Origin: BPIH01 sp042408925
GTDB lineage: Bacteria; Chloroflexota; Limnocylindria; Limnocylindrales; CSP1-4
Length of the DNA: 64,000 nucleotides
Direction of reading: 5' to 3'
NCBI GenBank assembly: GCA_042408925.1
Contig: JBHOQO010000012.1
Location: forward strand, 1 to 64,000
A program made the translations under genes and the position numbers. The number at the start of each line of letters is the position of its first letter. Positions within the stretch are counted from its first letter, which is position 1. This document shows positions 33,496 to 42,935 of this stretch, in pieces. The notes beneath the pieces are model-generated. The model was not told the origin of the DNA. It did no database searches and worked only from the letters and a program-made list of their open reading frames with translations.

Positions 33496-35133
33496 GTGCT
33501 CGACCAGCTCACCCCCCTGCTCCGCCAGCTGACGGTTTCCCAGCGGATCGGCGTCGCCTTCGGGGCCTTTGCCTCGGTCCTCCTCCTCGTCGGCTTCGTC
33601 ATCTGGGCCGGCCGAACCGAGTACCAACCCGCCTTTACCCGCCTCTCTGCCGGCGATGCGGCAGCGATCGTCGAGGCGCTCCGGGGTGCCAAGATCCCGT
33701 ACCAGGTCACCGACGCCGGTTCGACCATCCTCGTCCCGGTGGGCTCGCTCGCCGATGCCCGACTTGCAGCAGCCTCGGCCGGCGTGCTGCCGGAAGACGG
33801 CACGGCCTTCGATCTCTTCGACAAGCAGGGCTTCGGTGCCTCCGAGTTCGAACAGACCGTCGCCTACCAGCAGGCCCTTGAGCGAAAGCTCGAAGCGACG
33901 ATCCGCCGGCTGGCGGGGGTGGCCGATGCGACCGTCGCCATCGTCCCGAAGCGGCAGGGCGCCTTCACGACCGACGATCAGCCGGCCTCGGCCTCGGTGA
34001 CGATCCGGATGCGGGACGGCGGCTCGCCGGACGGTGCGATGGTCCGCGGCATCGTGTCGACGGTTGCCGGGGCCGTCGCCGGACTGTCGCCGGAGAACGT
34101 CACGGTCGTCGACGAGCGCGGGCGCGTCCTCGCCGGTCCCGGTGCTGCGCCGGGTGCCGACGTCCTGGCGATGCGCGAGGCAGTCGAGCGGTCGCTGGCG
34201 GCCAAGGCGCAGCAGCTCGTCGACGAGGCCCTCGGTCCCGGGCGTGCGACGGTCGCCGTGACCGCCGAGCTCGACGCGGCGGCGGTCGAACAGACGATCA
34301 CGACGGTCAAGCCGATCGACGCCACGAACTGGACCCCGGCCTCGGTCCAGACGATCGACGAGCGCTACACGGGGTCCGGCGCCGCCGGCGCCGCGGGCAT
34401 CCCCGGGTCGGCCTCGAACGTGCCCGGCCTGCCGACGTATCCCATCAGCGGCATTCCCGGGCTCCAGGCCAGCCCGGCACCGAGCCCATCGCCCGGGACG
34501 GCGCCTGGCCCGAGCCCATCGCCCGGGACGAATCCGGCCTACCAGCGCACCCAGCAGACGGTGAACTACGCCAACAGCCAGACCGTCGAACGGGTCATCC
34601 GCCAACCCGGGGCGATCGAGCGGCTCTCGGTGGCGGTCCTCCTCGATCAAGCTGCCCTCGGTTCAACCTCGCCGAGCGGGTTGGAGGCCGCCATCGCGGC
34701 GGCGATCGGGGCGGACCCGCAGCGGGGGGATGTCGTCTCCGTCCAGGCTGTGCCCTTCGCAGCCGACTCGACCGGCGAGGCGAGCGAGGCCGGTCCGCTC
34801 GGGGAGCCCGGGTTCCTCGAGAGCGTCCTCGGGATCGCCTCCTCAGTCGTCGGGGTTCTGCTCGCGGCGCTCCTCCTCTTCCTCGTTTGGCGGAACCTGC
34901 GGGCGCTTCGCCAGCGGGCCGAGGAGGCTCAGCTCGGCGCGGCCCTCGCCGCCGGGCCGAGCGCCCGGGTGGAGAGCGAGGTGGCGGGCACGCTGACGGC
35001 GGGGTCGGGATCGACCCCAGCAGGCGATACCGCGGCGGCGATCGCTGAGCAGCTCCGTCACGTCGCCACCGACCGACCCGACGCCGTGGCAGGCGTCCTC
35101 GCGGGCTGGCTCTCTGAGGATGCGAAGCGATGA
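33496..35133 (+). CDS. fliF: Flagellar MS-ring protein FliF
   Basis: A 545-residue ring protein on which the basal body is built. Two transmembrane helices (about 22-40 and 449-470) frame a large extracytoplasmic region with the secretin-like domain (EYQPAFTRLSAGDAAAIVEA; 'YQQALERKLEATIRRLAGV') and a Pro/Ser-rich loop at about 325-350. The cytoplasmic tail after the second helix binds FliG. The start is GTG 33496 after a weak SD; the stop overlaps fliG by four bases. Confidence 0.93.
   Translation: MLDQLTPLLRQLTVSQRIGVAFGAFASVLLLVGFVIWAGRTEYQPAFTRLSAGDAAAIVEALRGAKIPYQVTDAGSTILVPVGSLADARLAAASAGVLPEDGTAFDLFDKQGFGASEFEQTVAYQQALERKLEATIRRLAGVADATVAIVPKRQGAFTTDDQPASASVTIRMRDGGSPDGAMVRGIVSTVAGAVAGLSPENVTVVDERGRVLAGPGAAPGADVLAMREAVERSLAAKAQQLVDEALGPGRATVAVTAELDAAAVEQTITTVKPIDATNWTPASVQTIDERYTGSGAAGAAGIPGSASNVPGLPTYPISGIPGLQASPAPSPSPGTAPGPSPSPGTNPAYQRTQQTVNYANSQTVERVIRQPGAIERLSVAVLLDQAALGSTSPSGLEAAIAAAIGADPQRGDVVSVQAVPFAADSTGEASEAGPLGEPGFLESVLGIASSVVGVLLAALLLFLVWRNLRALRQRAEEAQLGAALAAGPSARVESEVAGTLTAGSGSTPAGDTAAAIAEQLRHVATDRPDAVAGVLAGWLSEDAKR
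34480..34530 (+). repeat. 21-base direct repeat in the FliF loop
   Basis: Identical copies at 34480-34500 and 34510-34530 (30-base period) encode the repeated PSPSPGT units of the FliF extracytoplasmic loop. Confidence 0.75.
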
Positions 35134-36140
35134 CGACGACGGCGAGCCTCTCCGGTGCGAGGAAGGCAGCCGCCCTCCTCATCGCCCTCGGGCGAGACGC
35201 CGCGGCGCGGGTGCTCGCCCGGTTGCCGGCCGACGCCGTCGAGCGGCTGACGCTCGAGCTTCTTCGCACGCCGGCGCTCGACGCCGCCGTTCGGGACGCC
35301 ATCCTGTCCGAGGCCCACGCCGACGTGTTCGCCGGGTCAGGGCTCATGCCCGCGGGCGAGACGTTCGCCTACGAGGTCGTCCGCGAGGCGTACGGACCGG
35401 ATCTGGCCGAGGACGTCATCAGTCGGGTTCGCAAGGCCCAGATTCCGGCGCCCTTCGAGTTCTTGCGGGACGCCGATCCGAGCCAGGTGCGCGAGCTCCT
35501 GGCGACCGAGCATCCCCAGACGATCGCCCTCGTCCTCGCCCACCTCGACCCGCGGAGCGCGGCCCGAGTCCTGACCGAGCTCGATGCGCCGCTCCAGGTT
35601 GACGTGGCTCGCCGAATCGCGATGACCGAACAGGTCAGCCCCGAGACGGTGGCCGTCGTCGAGGCCCAGCTGCGATCCCGAATGGCCGCCTTCGCGGCCG
35701 GCTCGACGACGACGGTCGGCGGGGCACGGCCGCTCGCCCACGTCCTCAACCAGGTCGACCGCTCGACCGAGAGGCAGATCCTCGGTGGCCTCGCTGAGAT
35801 CGATCCGGTGCTCGCCGACGAGGTCCGCCGCTACATGTTCGTCTTCGAGGACGTGCTCCTCCTCGACGACCGGGCGATGCAGCGGGTCATCCGCGAGCTC
35901 GACGCCAAGGACATCGCCCTCGCCCTCCGGGCGACGACCGAGGAGGTCAAGGAGAAATTCTTCAGCAACATGAGCCACCGGGCAGCCGAGATGCTCCGCG
36001 AGGAGATGGAGCTCGCCGGCCAGGTCCGGATGAAGAACGTCGAGGAGGCGCAGGGCCGGATCGTCGAGGTGATCAAGCGCCTCGAGGAGCAGGACGAGAT
36101 CGTCATCAGCCGCGGTGGAGGGGGCGATGTCCTCGCCTAG
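35130..36140 (+). CDS. fliG: Flagellar motor switch protein FliG
   Basis: A 336-residue rotor protein. The N-domain 'KAAALLIALGRDAAARVLAR' binds FliF; the middle domain has HPQTIALVLAHLDPRSAA; the C-domain (about 225-330) carries the torque helix with charged residues and 'EEVKEKFFSNMSHRAAEMLR' followed by the EEMELAGQVRMKNVEEAQ segment. Full family length. It overlaps fliF by four and fliH by 14 bases. Confidence 0.95.
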   Translation: MTTTASLSGARKAAALLIALGRDAAARVLARLPADAVERLTLELLRTPALDAAVRDAILSEAHADVFAGSGLMPAGETFAYEVVREAYGPDLAEDVISRVRKAQIPAPFEFLRDADPSQVRELLATEHPQTIALVLAHLDPRSAARVLTELDAPLQVDVARRIAMTEQVSPETVAVVEAQLRSRMAAFAAGSTTTVGGARPLAHVLNQVDRSTERQILGGLAEIDPVLADEVRRYMFVFEDVLLLDDRAMQRVIRELDAKDIALALRATTEEVKEKFFSNMSHRAAEMLREEMELAGQVRMKNVEEAQGRIVEVIKRLEEQDEIVISRGGGGDVLA

Positions 36141-36879
36141 GCGGATCCTCGTCGGGCGGCCGAGCGCGCGGAGCCGCGGCGTCATCGCGTCGGATGGCCC
36201 TGCCGACCCCAGCCGGCCCGCCGTCGCACCCGAGTCCGGTGGCGGGATCGGCCGACCGAGCAGCAGCGCAAGAGGAGCGGGCGAGCTGCGGGCCGAGCGG
36301 ATCGCGGCCGCCCGCGGGTACACCGACGGGCTCGCCCGCGGCCAGGCCGAGCTCGCCGCGGCGGTGGCGGCGACCGGCGCCCTGGCCGAGGAGCTCGAGC
36401 GTCTCGCGCCGCGGGACGTGGGACGCGCCGCGCTCGCCATCAGCCGCCTCGCCCTCGTGGTCGCCGAGCGGATCCTCGGCCGGGCGATCGCCATCGATCC
36501 GGACCTCCTCGTCTCGATCGTGGAGCGGGCGGCGTCGGCGATCAACGGTTCGCCGACCGCCCGGGTCATTCTTGCTCCCCAGGTGCGCCCCCACGTCGAG
36601 GCGGCCTGGATCGCCGTTCACGGCACGGCCTACCTTGGAAAGCGGTGGATCTTCGAGGACGACCCGAGCCTGTCGCCCGGTGGGTGTCGGCTCGTCTACG
36701 AGCACGGCTTCGTCGATGCGTCGCTCGAGGCGCAGATCGAGGAGATCGGGCGGGCCATCGACCACGCCCTGCCGACGCTCCTCCGCGAGCTCGGCGAGCG
36801 CCCGGAGCGGGCCCAGGGCAACGGGCTGATCCCTGAGGGATGGGCCGCGGCGCCCGATGGAAGGACGGACACCAAATGA
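36127..36879 (+). CDS. fliH: Flagellar export stator protein FliH
   Basis: A 250-residue protein that tethers and regulates the FliI ATPase. The N-terminus is disordered; the centre (RAERIAAARGYTDGLARGQA) has the G-rich pattern seen before the coiled coil; the C-domain (about 110-230: AISRLALVVAERILGRAIAI, FEDDPSLSPGGCRLVYEHGF) fits FliH. ATG 36127 is preferred over ATG 36115 because GGAGG precedes it at normal spacing; it overlaps the fliG end. Confidence 0.85.
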   Translation: MSSPRRILVGRPSARSRGVIASDGPADPSRPAVAPESGGGIGRPSSSARGAGELRAERIAAARGYTDGLARGQAELAAAVAATGALAEELERLAPRDVGRAALAISRLALVVAERILGRAIAIDPDLLVSIVERAASAINGSPTARVILAPQVRPHVEAAWIAVHGTAYLGKRWIFEDDPSLSPGGCRLVYEHGFVDASLEAQIEEIGRAIDHALPTLLRELGERPERAQGNGLIPEGWAAAPDGRTDTK

Positions 36880-38243
36880 GCGTCTCGACCCCGCCCCGCC
36901 CGTCCGGCATCCTCGACGGCCCGGTCTCGCCGCTCGTCGAGCGCCTCGAGCGCCTCGTCCGCGAGCTGCCGACGTTCGTCCCGTCCGGAGCGGTCACCCG
37001 GGTCGTCGGGACGACGATCGAGGCCGAGGGTCTCCTCGTCCAGATCGGCTCGATCTGCTGGATCGAGACCGAATCGGCGGGTCTCATCAGTGCCGAGGTC
37101 GTCGGTTTCCGAGACGGCCGGATCACGCTCGTCCCGTTCGGCGACGTCGTCGGCGTCCGGCCGGGCTCCCGGGTCCGCCTCCGAGCGGAGCAGTTTCGGG
37201 TCCCGGTGGGGCCGCGCGTCCTGGGGCGCGTTCTCGACGGCTTCGGTCGGCCTCTCGACGGCCGGGGACCGCTCGACGCCGAGACCCGCGTCGTCGGCGG
37301 CGCCGCGCCACATCCGCTCAACCGAGCCCGGATCGAGACGCCGCTCTCGACCGGCGTTCGCGCCATCGACGGCTGCCTGACGGCCGCCAAGGGTCAGCGG
37401 CTCGGCATCTTCGCCGGCTCGGGGGTCGGCAAGTCGACGCTCCTGTCGATGATCGCTCGCCACGCCGCAGCGTCGGTCAATGTCATCGCCCTCATCGGCG
37501 AGCGGGGCCGCGAGGTCCAGGAATTCATCGACCGTCACCTCGGGCCCGACGGCCTCGCCCGGTCGGTGGTCGTCGTGGCGACGTCGGACCAACCGGCGCT
37601 CCTGCGGGTGAAGGCGGCGGAGGTGGCGACGGCGATCGCTGAATCGTTCCGCGACGACGGCGCGGACGTGCTCATGGTCATGGACTCGGTAACTCGGCTC
37701 GCCATGGCCCAGCGGGAGATCGCCCTCGGGGCGGGGGAGCCTCCGGCACTCCGCGGCTATCCGCCGTCGGTCTTCGCCTATCTGGCTCGGATCCTTGAGC
37801 GGGCGGGGAACACCGACCGCGGCACGATCACCGGCTTCTACACCGTCCTCGTCGAAGGAGACGACCTCTCGGAGCCGGTGGCCGACAGCGTCCGCTCGAT
37901 CCTCGACGGCCACATCGTCCTCGCCCGGGCGCTCGCGGAGCGGAACCACTATCCGGCCATCGATGTCCTCGCCTCGGTCTCGCGGGTCATGCCGGCTGTC
38001 ACCGACGAACGCCACCGCCGCCTGGCCGGGGCGCTGCGGGCGGCGCTGGCGATCTACGAGGAGTCGCGCGACCTCATCGAGGTCGGTGCCTACGCCGCCG
38101 GGTCGAACCCCGAGCTCGACCGGGCGATCGCGCTCCGGCCGGCCATCCTCGCCTTCCTCCAGCAGGGGCCCGACGAGCGCTCCGACCTCGCCGACGCGGT
38201 CGCCCGGCTGGAGGCGACCGGGGTCCTTGAGGGTGCTGCATGA
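36876..38243 (+). CDS. fliI: Flagellum-specific ATPase FliI
   Basis: A 455-residue ATPase of the F1-beta family that unfolds export substrates. Walker A (GSGVGKST) is at about 181-188 and Walker B (DVLMVMDSVTRLA) near 264-276. The segments RYPPSVFAYL-like GYPPSVFAYLARILERAG and YPAIDVLASVSRVMP are typical of FliI/YscN. Length is standard. ATG 36876 overlaps the fliH stop; the stop overlaps fliJ. Confidence 0.95.
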   Translation: MSVSTPPRPSGILDGPVSPLVERLERLVRELPTFVPSGAVTRVVGTTIEAEGLLVQIGSICWIETESAGLISAEVVGFRDGRITLVPFGDVVGVRPGSRVRLRAEQFRVPVGPRVLGRVLDGFGRPLDGRGPLDAETRVVGGAAPHPLNRARIETPLSTGVRAIDGCLTAAKGQRLGIFAGSGVGKSTLLSMIARHAAASVNVIALIGERGREVQEFIDRHLGPDGLARSVVVVATSDQPALLRVKAAEVATAIAESFRDDGADVLMVMDSVTRLAMAQREIALGAGEPPALRGYPPSVFAYLARILERAGNTDRGTITGFYTVLVEGDDLSEPVADSVRSILDGHIVLARALAERNHYPAIDVLASVSRVMPAVTDERHRRLAGALRAALAIYEESRDLIEVGAYAAGSNPELDRAIALRPAILAFLQQGPDERSDLADAVARLEATGVLEGAA

Positions 38244-38692
38244 GCGCCGACCGACTGGCGACCGTTCTCCGCCTCCGCCGGCTCGAGGAGCACCGGGCCC
38301 GACTCGCGCTCGCGCGGGCGCTCGGCGACCACGACGCCGCTCGCCGCCGACTTGCAGTGGCTCGGGCCGAACAGGCGGCCGCCACGGCCGGACTCCGATC
38401 GCTTCTGGAGGGTCGAGTCCCGATCGCTGAGGTGGCCGCGCGCACCGCGGCAGTCGAGGTCGGCGAGCGGAATCGGGCGGTGGCCGAGGCGAAGGTCGAG
38501 GCGGCGCAGCGAGTGGTGGCCGAGGCTCGCGAGGCGCTCGCCACGGCGATCCGTCGTCGGAACGCCGTCGAGCGGCTCCGCCAACGGCGCCTGGCCGAAC
38601 GGCGCCTGGCCGTTGAGCGGCGGTCCGAGCGCGAGCTCACCGAGATCGCCCTCGTTCGCCACGCGCGAGCCATCGCTGAGCGGATGGGTTGA
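38240..38692 (+). CDS. fliJ: Flagellar export protein FliJ
   Basis: A 150-residue protein that is nearly one continuous coiled coil, as expected for FliJ, the central stalk of the FliI ring and an escort for export chaperones. It starts RLATVLRLRRLEEHRARLAL and has high Ala/Arg/Glu heptad content. Sequence is weakly conserved in the family; size, coiled coil and location right after fliI (ATGA overlap) support the name. Confidence 0.8.
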   Translation: MSADRLATVLRLRRLEEHRARLALARALGDHDAARRRLAVARAEQAAATAGLRSLLEGRVPIAEVAARTAAVEVGERNRAVAEAKVEAAQRVVAEAREALATAIRRRNAVERLRQRRLAERRLAVERRSERELTEIALVRHARAIAERMG

Positions 38693-38703
38693 GGTTGGGT
38701 GCA

Positions 38704-39816
38704 ATGTCCACCGCGATCGCTGCCATTGCCAGCCGGGTCCGCGAGCTCGACACGCTCCTCAGGCAGATGGGGCGCCTGTCGTGGTCTGGTGCCGAATCCG
38801 TCGCGTCGGCCACGGCGCTCGTATCGCCCTGGCCGTCCAAGGACCCGGCCGGCGCCGGTCGCCGCGTGGGGGCGGTCGTGACGACCGTGCCGTTCGCAAC
38901 GATCATCCGGAACGTCGCGTCCGATGTCGCCGGCGAGGGGGGCTCGGGGGTCGTCGTCAAGCCCGTCGTCGGCGGGCGGATCACGCAGCGGTTCTCGCGT
39001 CCGGCGGCCGACGGCCTGCGCGGCCACGAGGGGTTGGACATCGCGGCACCCCTCGGGACGCCGGTCCGCGCGCTGGCCGCCGGGACGGTTCGCTTCGCCG
39101 GCGTGGCCCCCGACGGTGCCGTCGTCGTTCGGATCGAACACGCCGATGGGACCGAGACGCTCTACGGCCACTTGCAACCCGGTCTCGGGGTCCGAGCGGG
39201 TGATCGGGTGGCAGCGGGAACGACCATCGGGCGGATCGGGCTTACCGGCCGAACCACTGGACCGCATCTCCACCTCGAAGTCCGGGCCGGCGGCAGGCCG
39301 ATCGACCCCGAGCCGATCCTGGAGAGCGGCCGACTCCCGGGGAGCCTGCGGGCCCTCGGTGCCGAGCAGCTGGGCCGGATCGCCCTCCGCCGCTTCGATG
39401 CGATCGCCGAGCGCATCCCGTATGCCGCGGAGATCCGCACCGCGGCGGTCGACGCCGGGATCGATCCGCTCCTCCTCGCGGCCCTCGTGCGCACCGAATC
39501 GGGCTTCCGTACCGACGCGGTCTCGCGGGCTGGGGCGATGGGGCTCACCCAGCTCATGCCGGCCACCGCCCGGGCGCTTGGCGTCGACGACCCCGTTGAT
39601 CCGGCGGCGAACCTCGATGGCGGCGCCCGCTACCTCGCCGGCAACCTCCGAATGTTCGGACGTGTCGACCTCGCCCTCGCTGCCTACCACGCTGGCAAGG
39701 CGGCCGTCCGACGGGCGGGCGGCATCCCCGACTCGCCGGTGACGCAGGCGTACGTCGCCCGGGTGCTCGAGACGTGGGCTGGCTATCTCGCCGCAGCGGA
39801 GGAGCAGGACCGATGA
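38704..39816 (+). CDS. M23 peptidase-lytic transglycosylase fusion
   Basis: A 370-residue peptidoglycan hydrolase with two catalytic domains. The M23 (LytM) domain at about 88-205 has the zinc ligands H108, D112 and H190 (GHEGLDIAAP, GPHLHLEV). The lytic transglycosylase (SLT) domain at about 243-345 has the catalytic E265 (RTESGFRTDAVSRAGAMG) and the LTQLMPATA and AAYHAGKAAV motifs. Domain spacing is compatible with cutting both peptide and glycan. No signal peptide is visible, so it may leave by the flagellar export gate. It takes the place of FlgJ, between fliJ and flgB (ATGA overlap with flgB). Confidence 0.88.
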   Translation: MSTAIAAIASRVRELDTLLRQMGRLSWSGAESVASATALVSPWPSKDPAGAGRRVGAVVTTVPFATIIRNVASDVAGEGGSGVVVKPVVGGRITQRFSRPAADGLRGHEGLDIAAPLGTPVRALAAGTVRFAGVAPDGAVVVRIEHADGTETLYGHLQPGLGVRAGDRVAAGTTIGRIGLTGRTTGPHLHLEVRAGGRPIDPEPILESGRLPGSLRALGAEQLGRIALRRFDAIAERIPYAAEIRTAAVDAGIDPLLLAALVRTESGFRTDAVSRAGAMGLTQLMPATARALGVDDPVDPAANLDGGARYLAGNLRMFGRVDLALAAYHAGKAAVRRAGGIPDSPVTQAYVARVLETWAGYLAAAEEQDR

Positions 39817-40274
39817 GGATCGACGACGCAACTGGGCGGCTCTTAGCGACCGCCCTCGATGGCCTGGCGAGCCGCCAGGAGGCGATCGCCGCCAACCTAG
39901 CGAACATCGACACGCCCGGCTACGCGCCGCTGGCGGTCGACTTCGAGACCGCGCTCCGGGCCCAGATCGAGGCGGCGAACGGCGGTTTCGCTCCTCTCCA
40001 GCCGCGACCTCCGACCCTCGGGTCGTCCGCCGACGAAGGGCCGTCCCGGATCGATCCCCGCCACCTCGCCGGGGTCGCCTCGCCGGCCGGTGGCGTCGAG
40101 GTGTCCATCGTCCCGCGACCGACGGTCGAGGCCGGCCGGAACGACCGCAACACCGTCGATCTCGAGGCCCAGGTCACCGGGCTCGCCGAGACGCAGCTTC
40201 GGTACGCGGCGGTCTCGCGGCTCATCAGTCTTCGCCTTGGGATGCTCCGAGACGTCGTTGGAGGTCGGTTCTGA
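39813..40274 (+). CDS. flgB: Flagellar proximal rod protein FlgB
   Basis: A 153-residue rod protein with the FlgB N-terminus (LATALDGLASRQEAIAANLA, NIDTPGYAPLAVDFETAL) and the usual C-terminal helix (VDLEAQVTGLAETQLRYAAV, RLISLRLGMLRDVV). ATG 39813 overlaps the preceding hydrolase stop. Its separation from flgC is unusual: these two are normally neighbours. Confidence 0.9.
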   Translation: MRIDDATGRLLATALDGLASRQEAIAANLANIDTPGYAPLAVDFETALRAQIEAANGGFAPLQPRPPTLGSSADEGPSRIDPRHLAGVASPAGGVEVSIVPRPTVEAGRNDRNTVDLEAQVTGLAETQLRYAAVSRLISLRLGMLRDVVGGRF

Positions 40275-41896
40275 TGCAGATCGTTCGCGTCCCCGAGACG
40301 CACGTCGTCCCCGGAGGGCTCGTCGCCGAGGCCGTTGGGTTTCCAGTGGAGGCGCTCGGCGAGGCGTCCGAGGCGACGGCGGTGGCGGTACCGGCCGAAG
40401 CGCTCGCGGATGCGCCGGAGCGGGCTGGTCCGTCCTCGACAGGCCGGCCTGCGCGAGAGAGTGGTCGAGCTCGTGGCCGATCCAGCGGTGGAGACGAGGC
40501 CGACGTCGCGCCCAGTCTCCCGGCCACCCTCGCCCCCTGGCTCGGTGCCGGCCCAGCGTCCGGTGCCGGGGCAGGGCGAGTGGGAACATCCGGCGATACG
40601 GACGGGGCCGTCTCGACCGATTCGGCGGCGGCCTCGGCCACATCGCGATCGCAGCCGGATGGTCGGGATGGCCTGGCTCACTGGCTCGCGATGGTCGTTC
40701 CGAACTGGGCACTCGGCGTCTCGGCGGTCGCTCCGGTGGCCGTCGCGGAATCGGAGCAGCCGGAGCTGCCCGCCGGCGTCCCACTGGAGCAATCCGACGT
40801 CGTCGGGTCGGACGAAGCGCACGGCCTCGCGGTCATCCGAACGCCGACCGAGGCCGCCGGACGTCTTCGGTCCGCCGCCGTCGGCAGCGAGATCGTTCCG
40901 GCAACGCCGTCGCCGGCTGAGGACGTCGCCCCGGCGCCAGGGACACTCGTGGATCGAGTCGTCGGCGAGCCGGCGGCGATGCCGGGCGCCGGGACGGGCG
41001 AGGCAGTACCCGAGGTCCGGGTCGCCCCGGCCGATGCCCTCTTGAGCCAGGGCGCGCCTCCGACAGTGGCGGAGACGCCCACCCCGATACGGCAGACGAC
41101 GCGTCCGCCGGCCGACGCGCCGCCCGGCGAGCTTGTTGCGCCACCCCCCACCGACCCGCGACCCCGCCTGCGGGATGGAGCCGAGGCGCTCGAACCGCGT
41201 CGACCGGACACGGACGGCGCCGCGACGTCCAGCGCCCGGAGCGGCGACCTGCAGGGACTGGCCCGGCCGGCTTCGACCGACGCCGCTCCGCCGCCGGTCG
41301 TTGCGCCGGCGGCTGTTCGGGCGTCGGGGCCATCGGTCGTCCGGGACGCCGGACCGTCCGATCCGACGGCCGCCGCCGATCGGCTGCTCCGGTTCGTCGC
41401 CGAACGGATCCACGTTGCCGTCGGGGAGCGACGGCCTGCCCTTGAGGCCCGGTTCCACGACCCGGCACTCGGTCCCGTGCGGCTGTCGGTCAGCGGTCTG
41501 CCAGACGGCCCCATCGCGGTGACGATCATCGTCACCATCGCGCGGGCCGCCAGAGCCATCGAGCGCGCGGCGCGCGAGGCGCACGCCGACGGTCAGGCGC
41601 CTCTCGCCGGGATCGACCTCCGGATCCGGACCGAGGTCCCGATCGGCGGGCCGCCGGCGGTCGAGCCCCGGCCGAGCGAGCATCGATTTCCCGGCTCCGG
41701 CGGGGCGGGAGATCCGAGCCTCACGACCAACGCCGGCCCGGGCCGTCAGGGTGGGGGGCACGGCGCACCAGCCGAGGCGTCCCTTGCCCCGCCGATCGCG
41801 AGCAGCAAGACGGGGCGGGGCGCGCGGACCGCGGTTCCTGCCCCGGCGACGCTGCGCCCACCAGGCGCGCCCGGCACCCTCGATCTCCGCCTCTAG
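40274..41896 (+). CDS. fliK: Flagellar hook-length control protein FliK
   Basis: A 540-residue protein, most of it a disordered Ala/Pro/Gly-rich ruler region. The only folded part is at about 370-460 (RFVAERIHVAVGERRPALEA, HDPALGPVRLSVSGLPDG, DLRIRTE), which matches the C-terminal domain of FliK that signals FlhB to switch substrates. It is coupled to flgB (TGATG) and 12 bases from flgD. The FlhB partner has an altered cleavage motif, so the pair deserves joint study. Assigned on domain and position. Confidence 0.75.
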   Translation: MQIVRVPETHVVPGGLVAEAVGFPVEALGEASEATAVAVPAEALADAPERAGPSSTGRPARESGRARGRSSGGDEADVAPSLPATLAPWLGAGPASGAGAGRVGTSGDTDGAVSTDSAAASATSRSQPDGRDGLAHWLAMVVPNWALGVSAVAPVAVAESEQPELPAGVPLEQSDVVGSDEAHGLAVIRTPTEAAGRLRSAAVGSEIVPATPSPAEDVAPAPGTLVDRVVGEPAAMPGAGTGEAVPEVRVAPADALLSQGAPPTVAETPTPIRQTTRPPADAPPGELVAPPPTDPRPRLRDGAEALEPRRPDTDGAATSSARSGDLQGLARPASTDAAPPPVVAPAAVRASGPSVVRDAGPSDPTAAADRLLRFVAERIHVAVGERRPALEARFHDPALGPVRLSVSGLPDGPIAVTIIVTIARAARAIERAAREAHADGQAPLAGIDLRIRTEVPIGGPPAVEPRPSEHRFPGSGGAGDPSLTTNAGPGRQGGGHGAPAEASLAPPIASSKTGRGARTAVPAPATLRPPGAPGTLDLRL

Positions 41897-41908
41897 GGAG
41901 GACACAGC

Positions 41909-42379
41909 ATGGCCATCGACGTTCGAATGCTCGCCGGAAGCAGCGGACTCCTCGGCGACCCGATCCTCGCTTCGCTCGGCTCCGCGCTCGGGCCGGGTGC
42001 GTCCCGGATCGACCGCGGGCGCGACATGAGCGACATCTTTGGGCTCGGGCGCGACGACTTCTTTCGGCTCTTCCTCGCCCAGCTCCGGAACCAGGACCCG
42101 ACCAAGCCCCTCGAGGATCGCGACTTCGTCGCCCAGCTTGCGCAGTTCACGCTCATCGACACGATGCAGGAGGTGAAGCGGGTCCTGAACGCCGGGTCGC
42201 TCGCCCAGGCCGCGGCACTCATCGGCCGGACCGTCGTCGGCTCGACCGAGGATGGTCAGCCGGTCGAGGGCGTCGTCGACCGCGTCGTCCAGAGCGAGGG
42301 GGCCGTCGCCCTCGCCGTCAACGGGCTCCTCGTCCGGCCGGAGTCGGTCACCGTCGTGGCCGACCCGCCGGCGAGCTAA
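41909..42379 (+). CDS. flgD: Hook assembly protein FlgD
   Basis: A 156-residue hook-capping scaffold. The conserved block 'GRDDFFRLFLAQLRNQDPTK' with PLEDRDFVAQLAQFTLIDTM and 'AAALIGRTVV' is the FlgD N-terminal domain; the C-terminal Ig-like part found in longer FlgD is missing. SD AGGGAGGA precedes ATG 41909. Confidence 0.9.
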   Translation: MAIDVRMLAGSSGLLGDPILASLGSALGPGASRIDRGRDMSDIFGLGRDDFFRLFLAQLRNQDPTKPLEDRDFVAQLAQFTLIDTMQEVKRVLNAGSLAQAAALIGRTVVGSTEDGQPVEGVVDRVVQSEGAVALAVNGLLVRPESVTVVADPPAS

Positions 42380-42394
42380 GCCGATCCATTCACG

Positions 42395-42416
42395 TCACGA
42401 CCGGCGCAGGTCGTGA
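42395..42416 (+). other. Hairpin between flgD and the next gene
   Basis: An eight-pair stem (TCACGACC with GGTCGTGA) and six-base loop in the 56-base gap after flgD. It may be a weak terminator or mRNA processing site. A full-length SD (AAGGAGGTG) follows at 42427. Confidence 0.4.
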
Positions 42417-42435
42417 GCCACCACTGAAGGAGGTG

Positions 42436-42855
42436 ATGCGTACGCCCATCCATCGCACCGTCGGATTGCCAGTTGCGGTCGCCCAGATCGAGTCGTCGGA
42501 TCCCGTCCGTCCGCTTGGTCCACACGGGACCGGCCCCGCCCGCGGCCGGCACCGACCCCAGGACGCGGACTTCGCGGCGACCCTCGCTGCGGAGGAGCGC
42601 CGCTCGATCCAGTGGTCGGCCCACGCGAGCCACCGGCTCGAGCGACGGGCCATCGACCTCGATGCGGCGCAGCTCGATCGGCTCGAGCGGGCCGTCGAGC
42701 TCGCGTCGGCCAGGGGTGGCCGGTCGTCGGTCGTCTGGCTCGACCGGATCGCCTACATCGTCGACGTTCCGTCGGGCACGGTCATCACCGCCGTCCGCCC
42801 GGACCAAGGAAGGGAGGCCGTCTTCACGAACATCGACAGCGTCGTCATCGCCTGA
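42436..42855 (+). CDS. Flagellar operon protein, TIGR02530 (flg_new) type
   Basis: A 139-residue protein whose C-terminal 85 residues match the short family found between flgD and flgE in Gram-positive flagellar operons: 'IQWSAHASHRLERRAIDLDA', RSSVVWLDRIAYIVDVPSG, TVITAVRPDQG and FTNIDSVVIA. Function is unknown. The SD AAGGAGGTG abuts the start, so ATG 42436 has short spacing; GTG 42433 is alternative. Confidence 0.82.
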   Translation: MRTPIHRTVGLPVAVAQIESSDPVRPLGPHGTGPARGRHRPQDADFAATLAAEERRSIQWSAHASHRLERRAIDLDAAQLDRLERAVELASARGGRSSVVWLDRIAYIVDVPSGTVITAVRPDQGREAVFTNIDSVVIA

Positions 42856-42935
42856 ACGCTCCGACCGAGCCGGCGGCGTGCCGGCGACGGAGGACCCGGA
42901 TCTCGCCGGACCTCGTGCAGGAGGCGACTCGGGTC

